From the NCBI GenBank assembly GCA_902602695.1, contig CACKRO010000004.1, forward strand, positions 52,974 to 116,973: a DNA stretch of 64,000 bases, in the 5' to 3' direction. The notes under the pieces are model-generated. The model was not told the origin of the DNA. It did not search any database and saw only the letters and a program-made list of their open reading frames with translations. Made by a program: the position numbers and the translations under genes. Of the stretch, positions 19,859-28,891 are shown piece after piece (positions within the stretch are counted from its first letter, which is position 1; each line of letters begins with the position of its first letter). Source of the stretch: an uncultured Alphaproteobacteria bacterium. Its GTDB lineage: Bacteria > Pseudomonadota > Alphaproteobacteria > HIMB59 > GCA-002718135.

Positions 19859-19918
19859 TAATTAGTAATATATTATTTATTTTAAGTTACATTTTCATAA
19901 TTTAATAGATTTATACAT

Positions 19919-20704
19919 ATGATCCATCCTTCAGCTGTTATTGCAAAAAATGCAGAAATTCATGAATCAACATATATTGGCCCTTTCTGTATTATTGGGG
20001 ATGGGGTTAAAATTAAAGAAAATAATAATTTAATTTCCAATGTTTCTATCGTTGGAAATACTACTATAGAAAATAGTAATACTTTTTACCCGTTTTGTTC
20101 GATTGGTTCTGAACCTCAAGATTTAAAATATAATAAAGAAAAATCGTTTCTAAAAATTGGCAGTAACAATAAGTTTAGAGAAAATGTTACCATAAATCCA
20201 GGGACATCTGGAGGGGGATTAAATACAATAATATCTAATAATTGTTTATTTATGGTAGGTTCACACGTAGCACATGATTGTATTATTAAATCAAATGTTA
20301 TTTTAGCCAATAATGCTACTCTTGCAGGACATGTAGAAATTGATCATAATGCAATTTTAGGAGGTAATTCAGCAATTCATCAATTTGTTAGAATAGGAAA
20401 ATATGCAATGATTGGTGGTATGAGCGGTGTTGAAAAAGATATCATTCCATATGGTTTGTACACAGGAATAAGAGAAAATTTGAAAAGTTTAAACCTCATT
20501 GGTTTAAAAAGAAAGGGCTTAACATCTAATGCAATCAATGAAATTAAAAATCTCATAAATATAATTTTTGATAGAAAAGATACAATTGAGAATAATATTA
20601 AAAACAATTCTGTTGAAAGTTCTGAAATTTTAGAAATAAAGGAAGTAATTGAATTTCTGAAATCAAATTCAAAAAGAGGTATTACCACTTTTAAAAATGA
20701 CTAA
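19919..20704 (+). CDS. lpxA: UDP-N-acetylglucosamine acyltransferase
   Basis: First step of lipid A synthesis, O-acylating UDP-GlcNAc. Left-handed beta-helix with hexapeptide repeats from residue 1 (IHPSAVIAKNAEIHESTYIGP), the catalytic His region VAHDCIIKSNVILANNATLAGHV (near 120-145), and QFVRIGKYAMIGGMSGV, then a C-terminal helical domain. 261 residues, standard. Preceded by a 60-bp AT-rich gap (19859-19918) that may hold a promoter, although I see no good -35/-10 pair. Overlaps lpxI by 8 bp. Confidence 0.95.
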   Translation: MIHPSAVIAKNAEIHESTYIGPFCIIGDGVKIKENNNLISNVSIVGNTTIENSNTFYPFCSIGSEPQDLKYNKEKSFLKIGSNNKFRENVTINPGTSGGGLNTIISNNCLFMVGSHVAHDCIIKSNVILANNATLAGHVEIDHNAILGGNSAIHQFVRIGKYAMIGGMSGVEKDIIPYGLYTGIRENLKSLNLIGLKRKGLTSNAINEIKNLINIIFDRKDTIENNIKNNSVESSEILEIKEVIEFLKSNSKRGITTFKND

Positions 20705-21509
20705 AATAGGAATAATTGCTGGGGATGGTAATTTGCCTCTATATATTGGTAAATCACTATTAAGTAAAAATTTCGATGTTACATTTTTATCTGTAAATAA
20801 TAAAAATAATAAATTTTATAACAACCATCATGTTGTAGATTTAGATATCTTATCGGTAAAAAAAATCTTTAAAATTTTAGATTCAAATAAAATAAAACAT
20901 ATAATATTTGCAGGAAGCATAAAAAGACCAGGTATTAAAGATTTAGGTTTTGATTTGCCGACATTTTTACTTGCTAAAAGTCTATTATTAGAAAAAAAAG
21001 GTGACAACAATCTTTTAATGAGCTTGAAAAAATACTTTGAAACTAAAGGGTATATTTTTTTTAATTGGACCAAATATTGCAAGGAATTATTTTCAACTGA
21101 AATAAATTTAACAAAAATCAAGCCTTCTAACAATGCAATTCTAAATTTAAAAAAAGCAAAATTAATATATCAAATTTATAAGAAATTAGATGTTGGTCAG
21201 GCTATGATAATTCAAAATCAATTAGTATTAGGATTAGAAGCTATAGAAGGAACAGACGAATTGTTAAAAAGATGTGAAGAATATAAAAGAAAAGATGATA
21301 ATGGTGTACTGTTTAAATTTTCAAAACAAAACCAGAGTAATCTAATTGATATTCCTTTAATTGGCTTAGATACAATTAAAAATTTAAAAAAATATAATTA
21401 TGAGGGTATATTTTTGCAAAAAAATAAGTGTTTAATTTTAGATAAGAAAAAAATTATTGATTATGCTAGTAAAAATAATTTATTCATCTCATCAGTCGAG
21501 TTAAATTGA
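20697..21509 (+). CDS. lpxI: UDP-2,3-diacylglucosamine pyrophosphatase LpxI
   Basis: Hydrolyses UDP-2,3-diacylglucosamine to lipid X, replacing LpxH in alphaproteobacteria. Recognised by IGIIAGDGNLPLYIG at residues 3-17, FAGSIKRPGIKDLGFD near 80 and the C-terminal domain with DVGQAMIIQNQLVLGLEAIEGTDELL near 165. 270 residues. Its location between lpxA and lpxB is the normal alphaproteobacterial arrangement. Its TGA overlaps the lpxB TTG as TTGA. Confidence 0.93.
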   Translation: MTKIGIIAGDGNLPLYIGKSLLSKNFDVTFLSVNNKNNKFYNNHHVVDLDILSVKKIFKILDSNKIKHIIFAGSIKRPGIKDLGFDLPTFLLAKSLLLEKKGDNNLLMSLKKYFETKGYIFFNWTKYCKELFSTEINLTKIKPSNNAILNLKKAKLIYQIYKKLDVGQAMIIQNQLVLGLEAIEGTDELLKRCEEYKRKDDNGVLFKFSKQNQSNLIDIPLIGLDTIKNLKKYNYEGIFLQKNKCLILDKKKIIDYASKNNLFISSVELN

Positions 21510-22633
21510 AAAAATTAAAAATTTTTATTTGTTGTACAGAACAATCTGGTGAAAATATTTGCTCAAATATTTTATCAAGAATGAATATAGATAAATACCA
21601 ATTCGATGGAGTTTGTGGCAAACTATCGGAAAAATATATTTCTAATAAAATTTATGATTTATCAGAATTTAAATCTATAGGGCTTTTTGAAATAATACTT
21701 TCAATTTCAAAATATTTAAAAATGATAAGAAGATTAAAAAACTATATTATTAAAAATGATTATGATTTAGTTTTAACTATAGACTCACCAGATTTTAATT
21801 ATAACCTTGTAAACCAATTAAGAAAATCAAATTATAAGAATAAAATAATACATATAGTTGCCCCAACTGTTTGGGCTTGGAGATCATATAGAGCAAGGAA
21901 ATTTGCAAATATTTTTGATGAAATTTTTCTATTGTTTAATTTTGAAAAAAAATATTTCAATTTTGATAACCTAAAAAAAACTTTTATTGGGCATCCAATT
22001 TTTCATATAAAAAAAAGAGAGAATAAAGCAAAATATAAGTACCTCTCTTTTTTACCAGGTAGTAGACAAAATGAAGTATTAAAACTTATAAAATATTTCA
22101 GTTATATTGAAAAATATATCTCTAAGAATAATCTTGATTATAAAATTTTTATTCCTACTTTACCACATCTTGCCACTTTAATTAAAGAAAATACTAAGCA
22201 ATGGAAAACTGAAACTATAATCTCAACTGATATGAGTAAATTTGATAAATATTATGAAGATGTTTACATAAGTATAACTTGCTCTGGTACTGCCTCTTTA
22301 GAAATTGCCAAAAGGAATATTCCTCAAATAGTAATCTATAAACTTAATTATTTCACAGAAATTTTAATCAAGCCTTTTGTAAGCGTGAAATATGCAAATC
22401 TTATAAATATTATAAGTAATCAAATGATTATTCCAGAAGTTGTTAACTCAAATTTAAATGAAAATAAGTTATTAAATATTTTTATAAATTTATTTAATGA
22501 TAGAAAAAAACAAGAAACTCAAATTAACTCAATTAATATCTATCTTAAAGAAATTGTTAATGATTATAGTCCTTATGATGAGAGTGTTAGTCGTATAAAT
22601 AAATTAATTAATCCTTCTTCCAAAGCCAATTAA
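21506..22633 (+). CDS. lpxB: Lipid A disaccharide synthase
   Basis: Glycosyltransferase (GT19) condensing lipid X with UDP-diacylglucosamine. Motifs: the N-terminal CTEQSGENI region (in place of the common GEASGD), TIDSPDFN near 92-99, [11 protein letters not shown] near 117-127, [17 protein letters not shown] and [10 protein letters not shown]. 375 residues. TTG start overlapping the lpxI stop. The 3' end converges with and overlaps gltA by 26 bp; the stretch includes CAATT-AAA-AATTG followed by eight T, a weak terminator candidate. Confidence 0.92.
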   Translation: MKKLKIFICCTEQSGENICSNILSRMNIDKYQFDGVCGKLSEKYISNKIYDLSEFKSIGLFEIILSISKYLKMIRRLKNYIIKNDYDLVLTIDSPDFNYNLVNQLRKSNYKNKIIHIVAPTVWAWRSYRARKFANIFDEIFLLFNFEKKYFNFDNLKKTFIGHPIFHIKKRENKAKYKYLSFLPGSRQNEVLKLIKYFSYIEKYISKNNLDYKIFIPTLPHLATLIKENTKQWKTETIISTDMSKFDKYYEDVYISITCSGTASLEIAKRNIPQIVIYKLNYFTEILIKPFVSVKYANLINIISNQMIIPEVVNSNLNENKLLNIFINLFNDRKKQETQINSINIYLKEIVNDYSPYDESVSRINKLINPSSKAN

Positions 22634-23966
22634 AAATTGATTTTTTTTCTCTTGAAGATTCAGCTTGATAAGGTCTGGCTTTATAACCGGTGTATAATTG
22701 ACGAGGTCTGCCAATCTTATTAATAGGATCTTCTATCATTTCTTTCCATTGTGATATCCACCCTACGGTTCTTCCTATTGCAAATAGCACCGTAAACATG
22801 CTTGTAGGGAAACCTAATGCTTTTAGAATTATACCTGAATAGAAATCTACATTTGGGAATAATTTTTTACTAATAAAATATTCATCTTTTAGAGCTATTT
22901 TTTCTAATTCTATTGCAATTTTAAGCAATGGATCATCTTGCATATTTAATTCTTCTAAAACCTCATGCGCACTTTCTTTCATCACAGTGGCTCTTGGATC
23001 ATAGTTTTTGTAAACTCTGTGTCCAAAACCCATTAATCTAAAAGAGTCATTTTTATCTTTAGCTTTATCTATAAATTTTTGGATATTTGATACATCACCA
23101 ATCTCTTCTAACATTTTAATTACTGCTTCATTAGCTCCACCATGAGCTGGTCCCCATAAAGATGCAATACCAGCGGCAATACAAGCAAAAGGATTTGCGC
23201 CAGAGGAACCTGCCAATCGTACTGTTGAAGTGGATGCATTTTGTTCATGATCAGCATGTAATGTAAAAAATCTATCCATTGCTCTAACAATTTTTGGACT
23301 CACCTTGTAATCTTCTGATGGTACAGAAAATGTCATGTATAAAAAATTTTCGGCATAAGAAAGATCATTTCTTGGATAAACAAATGGTTGACCAATGGAA
23401 TATTTATAAGCCATTGCACCTATTGTGGGAATTTTTGCTATTAATCTATGACAGGCAATCATTCTTTGATTAATGTCTGAAAAATCAGTACTGTCATGAT
23501 AAAAGGCCGAAAGGGCACCAACAACACCTACCATAATTGCCATAGGGTGCGCATCTCTTCGAAAACCTCTGTATAAATTTACTAGTTGCTCATGCAACAT
23601 TGTGTGATTAGTGATTACATCTTTAAATTTCTGTTTATCATCAGGAGATGGTAATTCCCCATGTAGTAAAAGATAACAAACTTCAAGAAATTCACTTTTA
23701 GATGCTAAATCATGGATATCATAACCTCTATGACGCAGAATTCCTTTGTCACCATCAATATATGTTATTGCAGATTCACAAGAGGCAGTTGAAGTAAATC
23801 CTGGGTCAAAAGTAAATAGTCCAGTTTCTTGATAGAGTTTACGAATATCCAAGACATTTGGACCATCTTTACTTTCAATAAGTGGAATTTGATACGATTT
23901 ACCACTCTCATTGTTGAATAGAGTAAACTGTTTATTGTTAACTTTTTTATCTTCGTAATCAGCCAT
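22608..23966 (-). CDS. gltA: Citrate synthase
   Basis: Condenses acetyl-CoA with oxaloacetate, the entry to the TCA cycle and the sink of the PDH complex encoded further along. 452 residues with [13 protein letters not shown] near the N-terminus, [26 protein letters not shown] and the active-site [14 protein letters not shown]. The C-terminus continues ten or more residues past GYKARPYQ into a lysine/tryptophan-rich tail that overlaps lpxB convergently. Two bp separate it from gltX upstream, so it is probably cotranscribed with lexA-gltX. Confidence 0.95.
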   Translation of the reverse strand: MADYEDKKVNNKQFTLFNNESGKSYQIPLIESKDGPNVLDIRKLYQETGLFTFDPGFTSTASCESAITYIDGDKGILRHRGYDIHDLASKSEFLEVCYLLLHGELPSPDDKQKFKDVITNHTMLHEQLVNLYRGFRRDAHPMAIMVGVVGALSAFYHDSTDFSDINQRMIACHRLIAKIPTIGAMAYKYSIGQPFVYPRNDLSYAENFLYMTFSVPSEDYKVSPKIVRAMDRFFTLHADHEQNASTSTVRLAGSSGANPFACIAAGIASLWGPAHGGANEAVIKMLEEIGDVSNIQKFIDKAKDKNDSFRLMGFGHRVYKNYDPRATVMKESAHEVLEELNMQDDPLLKIAIELEKIALKDEYFISKKLFPNVDFYSGIILKALGFPTSMFTVLFAIGRTVGWISQWKEMIEDPINKIGRPRQLYTGYKARPYQAESSREKKSIFNWLWKKD

Positions 23967-23968
23967 AT

Positions 23969-25369
23969 TTAATTATCTCTATATTGATTTAATCTATCAA
24001 TAGTATCTTTTTTACCTAATATTACAAAAATATCAGAAATTGAAGGCCCTTGATAGGAATTTATTAATAAAAATCTAATTGGTTTACCTAAAATGGGGAA
24101 TTTAATTTTATTATTTTTTAAAAAATCATTAATTACATTTTGAATACTATCTCTATTCCAATCATTTATTTCTCTAATTAAATTTAAAAATTCTTTAAAA
24201 ATACTACCAAATTCTGAGGTCAGTTTTTCTGTCTTATTTATTTTATAATTTTCATCAAAATAAACTTTAATTGTATTATTCAAATCACTTAGTTTTTTCA
24301 TATCTTTTTTATAAACATTAAAAATATTTTTCATTTTTGTCTCATCTTTTTGTAGATATTTATTTAATTCAACATCACTTTCACAAAAGTTTATGAATTC
24401 TTCTATTCCGTTTTCTTTTCTTAAATAAAAATTATTAAAAAAATCTAATTTATCAAAACTAAATATACTAGATGATTTAGATAAATTTGATATTTCAAAA
24501 TTTTCAATTATTTCATCTAATTCAATAGTTTCTGATTTATCTTTGTTATTTGACCAACCTAAAAGTATAAGATTGTTAATAATAGCTTCTTTTAAATATC
24601 CATCATTTTTCAACTCTAAAATATTAACTGCCCCATGTCTTTTTGATAATTTTGTTCCATCTTCTCCATGAATAAGAGGAATATGAGCATATTGAGGTAT
24701 ATCCCAATTCATAAACTTATATATGTAGTATTGTCTAAAAGTATTAATAAAATGATCGTCACCTCTAATAATGTAATTAATTCCTAAATCATGATCATCA
24801 ACTACTACGGATAACATATAAGTGGGTGATTGATCTTTTCTTAGTAAAATGAAATCATCTAACTCTAAATTTGCTACTGTAACGTCTCCTTGAATTGTAT
24901 CTTTAATTTTTAAATTGCCTTCATCTGGCACATCTAATCTAACTACAAAACCTTCATCTATACTTTGAATATCATTATCATTTTTACATTCAGTACATAT
25001 TTTTTTAGAATAATTTTTATTTTCTTTAATTAACTTTCTTTGGTGAGCTATTTTTTCTTCAGAACATACACATTTAAAAGCTTGCTTTTTTTGAAGTAAT
25101 TCTCTAGCGATTTTCTGATGCCTTAATGATCTTTTAGACTGAACTTGAATTTCCTCATCCCAATCAAGTCCAAGCCATTTTAAAGAATTAGTTATGTTAT
25201 CTGTGTATTCTTGTTTTGATCTTTCATGATCTGTATCTTCAATTCTCAAGTAAAATTTAGATGATGCTGATTTTTTACTAAAAATATAATTAATTAAAGC
25301 AGTTCTAGCACCTCCAAGATGAAGATTACCAGTAGGAGAGGGTGCAAATCGTGTTTTTAACATAGTCAT
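23969..25369 (-). CDS. gltX: Glutamyl-tRNA synthetase
   Basis: Class I synthetase. The HIGH-type motif appears in [18 protein letters not shown] (about residues 7-24) and the KMSKS-type motif as KLSKRHGA near 245. A CxC...CxxC-like zinc site occurs (CVCSEE ... CTEC). 466 residues. The start used is the first ATG; a second Met two codons later (25363) is equally plausible. In many alphaproteobacteria comEC lies between lexA and gltX; here only 20 bp separate them. Since gatCAB is present, this enzyme probably also makes Glu-tRNA-Gln. Confidence 0.94.
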   Translation of the reverse strand: MTMLKTRFAPSPTGNLHLGGARTALINYIFSKKSASSKFYLRIEDTDHERSKQEYTDNITNSLKWLGLDWDEEIQVQSKRSLRHQKIARELLQKKQAFKCVCSEEKIAHQRKLIKENKNYSKKICTECKNDNDIQSIDEGFVVRLDVPDEGNLKIKDTIQGDVTVANLELDDFILLRKDQSPTYMLSVVVDDHDLGINYIIRGDDHFINTFRQYYIYKFMNWDIPQYAHIPLIHGEDGTKLSKRHGAVNILELKNDGYLKEAIINNLILLGWSNNKDKSETIELDEIIENFEISNLSKSSSIFSFDKLDFFNNFYLRKENGIEEFINFCESDVELNKYLQKDETKMKNIFNVYKKDMKKLSDLNNTIKVYFDENYKINKTEKLTSEFGSIFKEFLNLIREINDWNRDSIQNVINDFLKNNKIKFPILGKPIRFLLINSYQGPSISDIFVILGKKDTIDRLNQYRDN

Positions 25370-25389
25370 CTTAAAATTAAGATAAACTA

Positions 25390-26016
25390 TTAATTATATT
25401 TTCTTATAATACCAGATAAAGTCCCTTGGACTTGGATTTCACCTGCTTCATATTCCTGTGTCTGAAAACTTTGATTAGCAGGAATTAACAAGACCTTGTC
25501 TCGATCAAATTTAATAGTTTTTAGAGTAACCTCGTTATCTTGCGTAATAACAGCTGCAATTTTTCCATTTTCAACATTATTTGTCTTTTTTATTACAGCA
25601 ATATCACCATCAAATATTCCTTTATCTATCATAGATAGACCTTTTACTTTTAATCCAAAATATTTAGCATTTGGTGATGTCATCGAAGAGGGTACAGAAA
25701 CAAATTCATCAGCATTTTCAATGGCCTCTATTGCTTCACCTGCAGCTATCGCACCAATTAACGGGATATTAATGCTATTTGACAAAGAATTTTCATCAGC
25801 AATATTATCTTTATTAATAATTTCCATTGCTCTTGCTTTGTGCTTTAATCTTTTAATAAAACCTCTTTCTTCTAGACTAGTAATTAATCTATGAATACCT
25901 GACTTTGATTTTAAATTAACTGCACTTTTCATTTCCTCAAAAGATGGGGAGATTTCATTACTTGAAATATAATTTTTTAAATAATCATATAGCTCTTTTT
26001 GTTTTTTTGTAAGCAT
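25390..26016 (-). CDS. lexA: LexA repressor
   Basis: SOS-response repressor and self-cleaving protease. N-terminal winged HTH (about residues 1-70; LTKKQKELYDYL, SGIHRLITSLEERGFI), cleavage site Ala-Gly in GAIAAGEAIEA, catalytic serine in KVKGLSMID and catalytic lysine in EVTLKTIKFD. 208 residues. An alphaproteobacterial SOS box lies only 5 bp upstream of the start codon (26022-26036), so autoregulation is well supported. It lies between moaC and gltX. Confidence 0.95.
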   Translation of the reverse strand: MLTKKQKELYDYLKNYISSNEISPSFEEMKSAVNLKSKSGIHRLITSLEERGFIKRLKHKARAMEIINKDNIADENSLSNSINIPLIGAIAAGEAIEAIENADEFVSVPSSMTSPNAKYFGLKVKGLSMIDKGIFDGDIAVIKKTNNVENGKIAAVITQDNEVTLKTIKFDRDKVLLIPANQSFQTQEYEAGEIQVQGTLSGIIRKYN

Positions 26017-26021
26017 TAGCT

Positions 26022-26036
26022 GTTCTATATATGTTC
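26022..26036 (-). promoter_or_regulatory. LexA-binding SOS box at lexA
   Basis: The plus strand reads GTTC-TATATAT-GTTC, an exact match to the direct-repeat operator GTTC-N7-GTTC established for alphaproteobacterial LexA; on the coding strand it is GAAC-ATATATA-GAAC. It ends 5 bp before the lexA ATG (26014-26016 on the plus strand). The spacer contains TATATA, which could serve as the -10 hexamer, with TTGTTT-type -35 sequences about 15-17 bp further upstream. LexA binding would then cover the promoter directly. Confidence 0.88.
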
Positions 26037-26085
26037 TTTAAGATCAAAACAAGAACAAATATAAATATCTATATTTTTCAGTTAT

Positions 26086-26541
26086 TTAAATATTAGATTT
26101 ACCACCTGTTTTCGAAACAAGGTGTATATTTTGAATTATAATTTTTTTATTTAAGTACTTACACATGTCATAAATTGTCAGACAGCTAATTGCAACGGCA
26201 ATTAATGCCTCCATTTCCACGCCAGTATTTGCATTTGTTTTTACTGTACTTTCGACTACAAGACATGATTTTTTATCATTTTTTATAACCTCAATATTTA
26301 TGTGATTGATTGGAATATTATGACAAAGCGGTATCAATCTAGAGGTTTCTTTTGCCCCCATAATACCACCAATTATTGCAGTTTTTTCTAGGTTCCCTTT
26401 TTTTGTCTCAAATGATTTTATTTTTTTATATGTTTCTTTATCAAATTTAATTTCACCAGAGGCAACTGCTACTCTTTCTGTGACATCTTTATTTGATACG
26501 TCAATTATATAAGGATTTCCTTTTTTATTAATATGACTCAT
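26086..26541 (-). CDS. moaC: Cyclic pyranopterin monophosphate synthase MoaC
   Basis: Second step of molybdenum cofactor synthesis. 151 residues: VTERVAVASGEI near 20-31, GGIMGAKETSRLIPLCHNIPI (about 58-78), VKTNANTGVEMEAL near 105 and YDMCKYL near 128, all MoaC signatures. It overlaps trpC by 14 bp. moeA, which commonly follows in alphaproteobacteria, is missing: a 69-bp gap leads straight to lexA. No other Moco gene is in the window, so whether the pathway is complete cannot be judged here. Confidence 0.94.
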   Translation of the reverse strand: MSHINKKGNPYIIDVSNKDVTERVAVASGEIKFDKETYKKIKSFETKKGNLEKTAIIGGIMGAKETSRLIPLCHNIPINHINIEVIKNDKKSCLVVESTVKTNANTGVEMEALIAVAISCLTIYDMCKYLNKKIIIQNIHLVSKTGGKSNI

Positions 26542-27328
26542 TTAAAAGCAATTCTCCAATTTTCTTTTCTTTATCTTCAGATTTTAACAAACTTTCTCCA
26601 ATTAAAAAATTATATATCCCTGTTGCATTAAATTTTTTTATATCATCAGAAGTTTTAATTCCACTCTCTGCAATTAAAATATAATCATTAATTAAATTTT
26701 TATTTAAATTTATTGAGTTATTTAAATTAATTTCAAGACTTTTAAGGTTTCTATTATTAATTCCAATTACAGGGTAGTCTAATTTGATTGCTCTTTTTAG
26801 TTCGTCTTCATCATGAACCTCTATAATACAATCTAATTTTAATTCATTTGCATAATTTATAAATTCTATTGCTTGAGCGTCTGATAGTATTGATAAAATT
26901 AATAATATACAATCAGCTTGATAAATCTTACTTTCTAAAATTTGATATTTATCAATAATAAAATCTTTTCTTAAAACAGGTAAATTTGTTTTCTTTTTTA
27001 CCAGAGATAAATGATCAATATTTCCTAAAAAGTATTTACTTTCTGTTAAAATCGATAGTGCTCCAACACCAGATCTTTCATATAAAATAGCAATATCTTC
27101 TGGTTTATAATCTGAAATTATTTCACCTGCACTGGGACTTTGTTTTTTTACTTCACCAATTATAAAATTAGTTTTATTTTTTTGAGCTGAAATTAATTCA
27201 TCTTTAAATTCACGTTTCTCTAATTTTGAGGAAATTAATTTTTCTAATGTTTTTAAAGAACATCTTTTTTTTGTTTCTTCTAATTCCTTAGATTTATCTT
27301 CACAAATTTTTTGAAGTATATTACTCAT
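26528..27328 (-). CDS. trpC: Indole-3-glycerol phosphate synthase
   Basis: Fourth step of tryptophan synthesis, a TIM barrel. Motifs: FIIGEVKKQSPSAG (residues 55-68; catalytic Lys), VGALSILTESKYFLG, LPVLRKDFIIDKYQI, DCIIEVHDEDE and GINNRNLKSLEIN, then IAESGI. 266 residues, without the TrpF fusion seen in enterics. Overlaps trpD by 8 bp and moaC by 14 bp. Confidence 0.95.
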   Translation of the reverse strand: MSNILQKICEDKSKELEETKKRCSLKTLEKLISSKLEKREFKDELISAQKNKTNFIIGEVKKQSPSAGEIISDYKPEDIAILYERSGVGALSILTESKYFLGNIDHLSLVKKKTNLPVLRKDFIIDKYQILESKIYQADCILLILSILSDAQAIEFINYANELKLDCIIEVHDEDELKRAIKLDYPVIGINNRNLKSLEINLNNSINLNKNLINDYILIAESGIKTSDDIKKFNATGIYNFLIGESLLKSEDKEKKIGELLLNESY

Positions 27329-28322
27329 TAGTTAGTGAGTTTACAAAATTTTTTGTAATTCCTTCCTCAATTGTTTTTTTTGCTAATTCAAAACTATCTT
27401 TTAGATTATTTCTTAAATTGGATAAATATATTGCCGCTCCTGCATTTATTTCTACAATCATTTGAAATTCTCTGTAGTCGCCGTTAATCATTTTATTAAA
27501 GCAATTTGCATTATATTCTGGATCTCCACCTTTTATATCTTCTAATTTAATTAAATTATAACCATAGTCTCTTGGATCAAAACTATATTCCAGAACTGTA
27601 TTATCTTTCAATTCATTAATTAGAGTATTGTCTGATAAACTTATTTCATCTAAACCATCTAATCCGTGAACAACCATAGCTTTTTCAGAACCTAATTCTT
27701 TTAAACAATTGCAATGCATAGAAACTAGATTTTTTGAATAAACTCCTAAAAGCTGTTTACCTGCTTTAGCAGGATTAGTAAGCGGGCCTAATAAATTAAA
27801 AATTGTGCGAGTAGCCAAATTCTTACGAACGTTAATTACATTTTTCATGGCAGAATGATGATTTTGAGCAAATAAAAAGCAAAAATTTTTATTGGATAAT
27901 GAGTTTTCTAAATCTTCTACATTATTTGTAATTTTATAACCTATTTTTTCTAGCATATCTGCAGAGCCTGATTTTGAACTAACGGAACGATTGCCATGCT
28001 TTGCTATGGTAACGCCAGCACTTGCAGCAACTATTGCTGCACTTGTTGATATATTTAATGTGTCTTTCATATCTCCACCCGTACCACAAGTATCAATTGT
28101 ATTTTGCGGAGAGTTTATTTTTAAAGATTTCTCTCTCATTACTTTAGCTGCACCGATAATTTCTTCTTTTGTTTCACCTTTTAACTTTAAACCAATTAGT
28201 ATTGATGTAATTTTAATATCATCTAATTCTCCACTCATAATTTTATTGAATATATACATACTCTCTTCAATATTCAGATTTTGTTGTTCGAGAATTTTAT
28301 TTAATATTAAAGTTTGATCCAT
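27321..28322 (-). CDS. trpD: Anthranilate phosphoribosyltransferase
   Basis: Adds phosphoribose to anthranilate. Motifs: DTCGTGGDMKDTLNISTSAA (PRPP-binding, about residues 78-97), KHGNRSVSSKSGSADMLE (about 107-124), FLFAQNHHSAMKNV and NLLGPLTNPA. 333 residues, a stand-alone enzyme. It shares one base with trpG upstream and overlaps trpC by 8 bp. Confidence 0.95.
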   Translation of the reverse strand: MDQTLILNKILEQQNLNIEESMYIFNKIMSGELDDIKITSILIGLKLKGETKEEIIGAAKVMREKSLKINSPQNTIDTCGTGGDMKDTLNISTSAAIVAASAGVTIAKHGNRSVSSKSGSADMLEKIGYKITNNVEDLENSLSNKNFCFLFAQNHHSAMKNVINVRKNLATRTIFNLLGPLTNPAKAGKQLLGVYSKNLVSMHCNCLKELGSEKAMVVHGLDGLDEISLSDNTLINELKDNTVLEYSFDPRDYGYNLIKLEDIKGGDPEYNANCFNKMINGDYREFQMIVEINAGAAIYLSNLRNNLKDSFELAKKTIEEGITKNFVNSLTNE

Positions 28323-28891
28323 TATTTTGCTAAGTTTAAAAAGTTTTTTAAAATAATTTTACCCATATCAGTACCTATACTTTCTGGATGAAATTGTAGT
28401 CCAAATATTGGTAATTTTTTATGTGCAATACCCATTATAATCTTATTATTTGTTTCAGCAGTAATTAAAAAATCTTTAGGCATAGTTCTTTTATCAATTA
28501 TAAGAGAGTGATATCTAGTTGCTTTAAATTTTCTTTCTACATTTTTAAATATAGAGTGTCCAAAGTGATTAATTGTATCAACTTTTCCATGCATTATTTC
28601 TTTGCATTTAATGATTTTACCTCCAAAAGCTTGACCAATAGTTTGATGTCCTAAACAAATGCCAAGTATAGGAAATTGTTTTGATAATTCTGCAACGATA
28701 TTAAGACTTATTCCAGCTTCATTTGGTGTGCACGGACCTGGTGAAATAACTATTGATTTAGGTTTTAATTTATGAATTTTATTTATAGAAATTTTGTCAT
28801 TTCTAAAAACAACAACCTTTTGATTTAAATCCAATAAGTAGTGTTTTACATTGTAAGTAAAACTATCATAATTATCTATCAGTAATATCAT
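28322..28891 (-). CDS. trpG: Anthranilate synthase component II (glutamine amidotransferase)
   Basis: Supplies ammonia to TrpE. Class I glutamine amidotransferase of 189 residues: DNYDSFTYN at residues 6-14, ISPGPCTPNEAG near 50, the catalytic cysteine in LGICLGHQTIG near 77-87 and the HPES histidine/glutamate in FGLQFHPESIGT near the end. Could also serve as PabA for folate synthesis, as dual-function TrpG/PabA proteins are known; its place directly after trpE favours tryptophan. Overlaps trpE by 4 bp. Confidence 0.94.
   Translation of the reverse strand: MILLIDNYDSFTYNVKHYLLDLNQKVVVFRNDKISINKIHKLKPKSIVISPGPCTPNEAGISLNIVAELSKQFPILGICLGHQTIGQAFGGKIIKCKEIMHGKVDTINHFGHSIFKNVERKFKATRYHSLIIDKRTMPKDFLITAETNNKIIMGIAHKKLPIFGLQFHPESIGTDMGKIILKNFLNLAK

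Noticed and set aside
22627..22648. CAATT-AAA-AATTG plus eight T as an intrinsic terminator after lpxB
   Set aside because: The stem is 5 bp and mostly A-T, and lies within gltA coding sequence; too weak to call in such AT-rich DNA.
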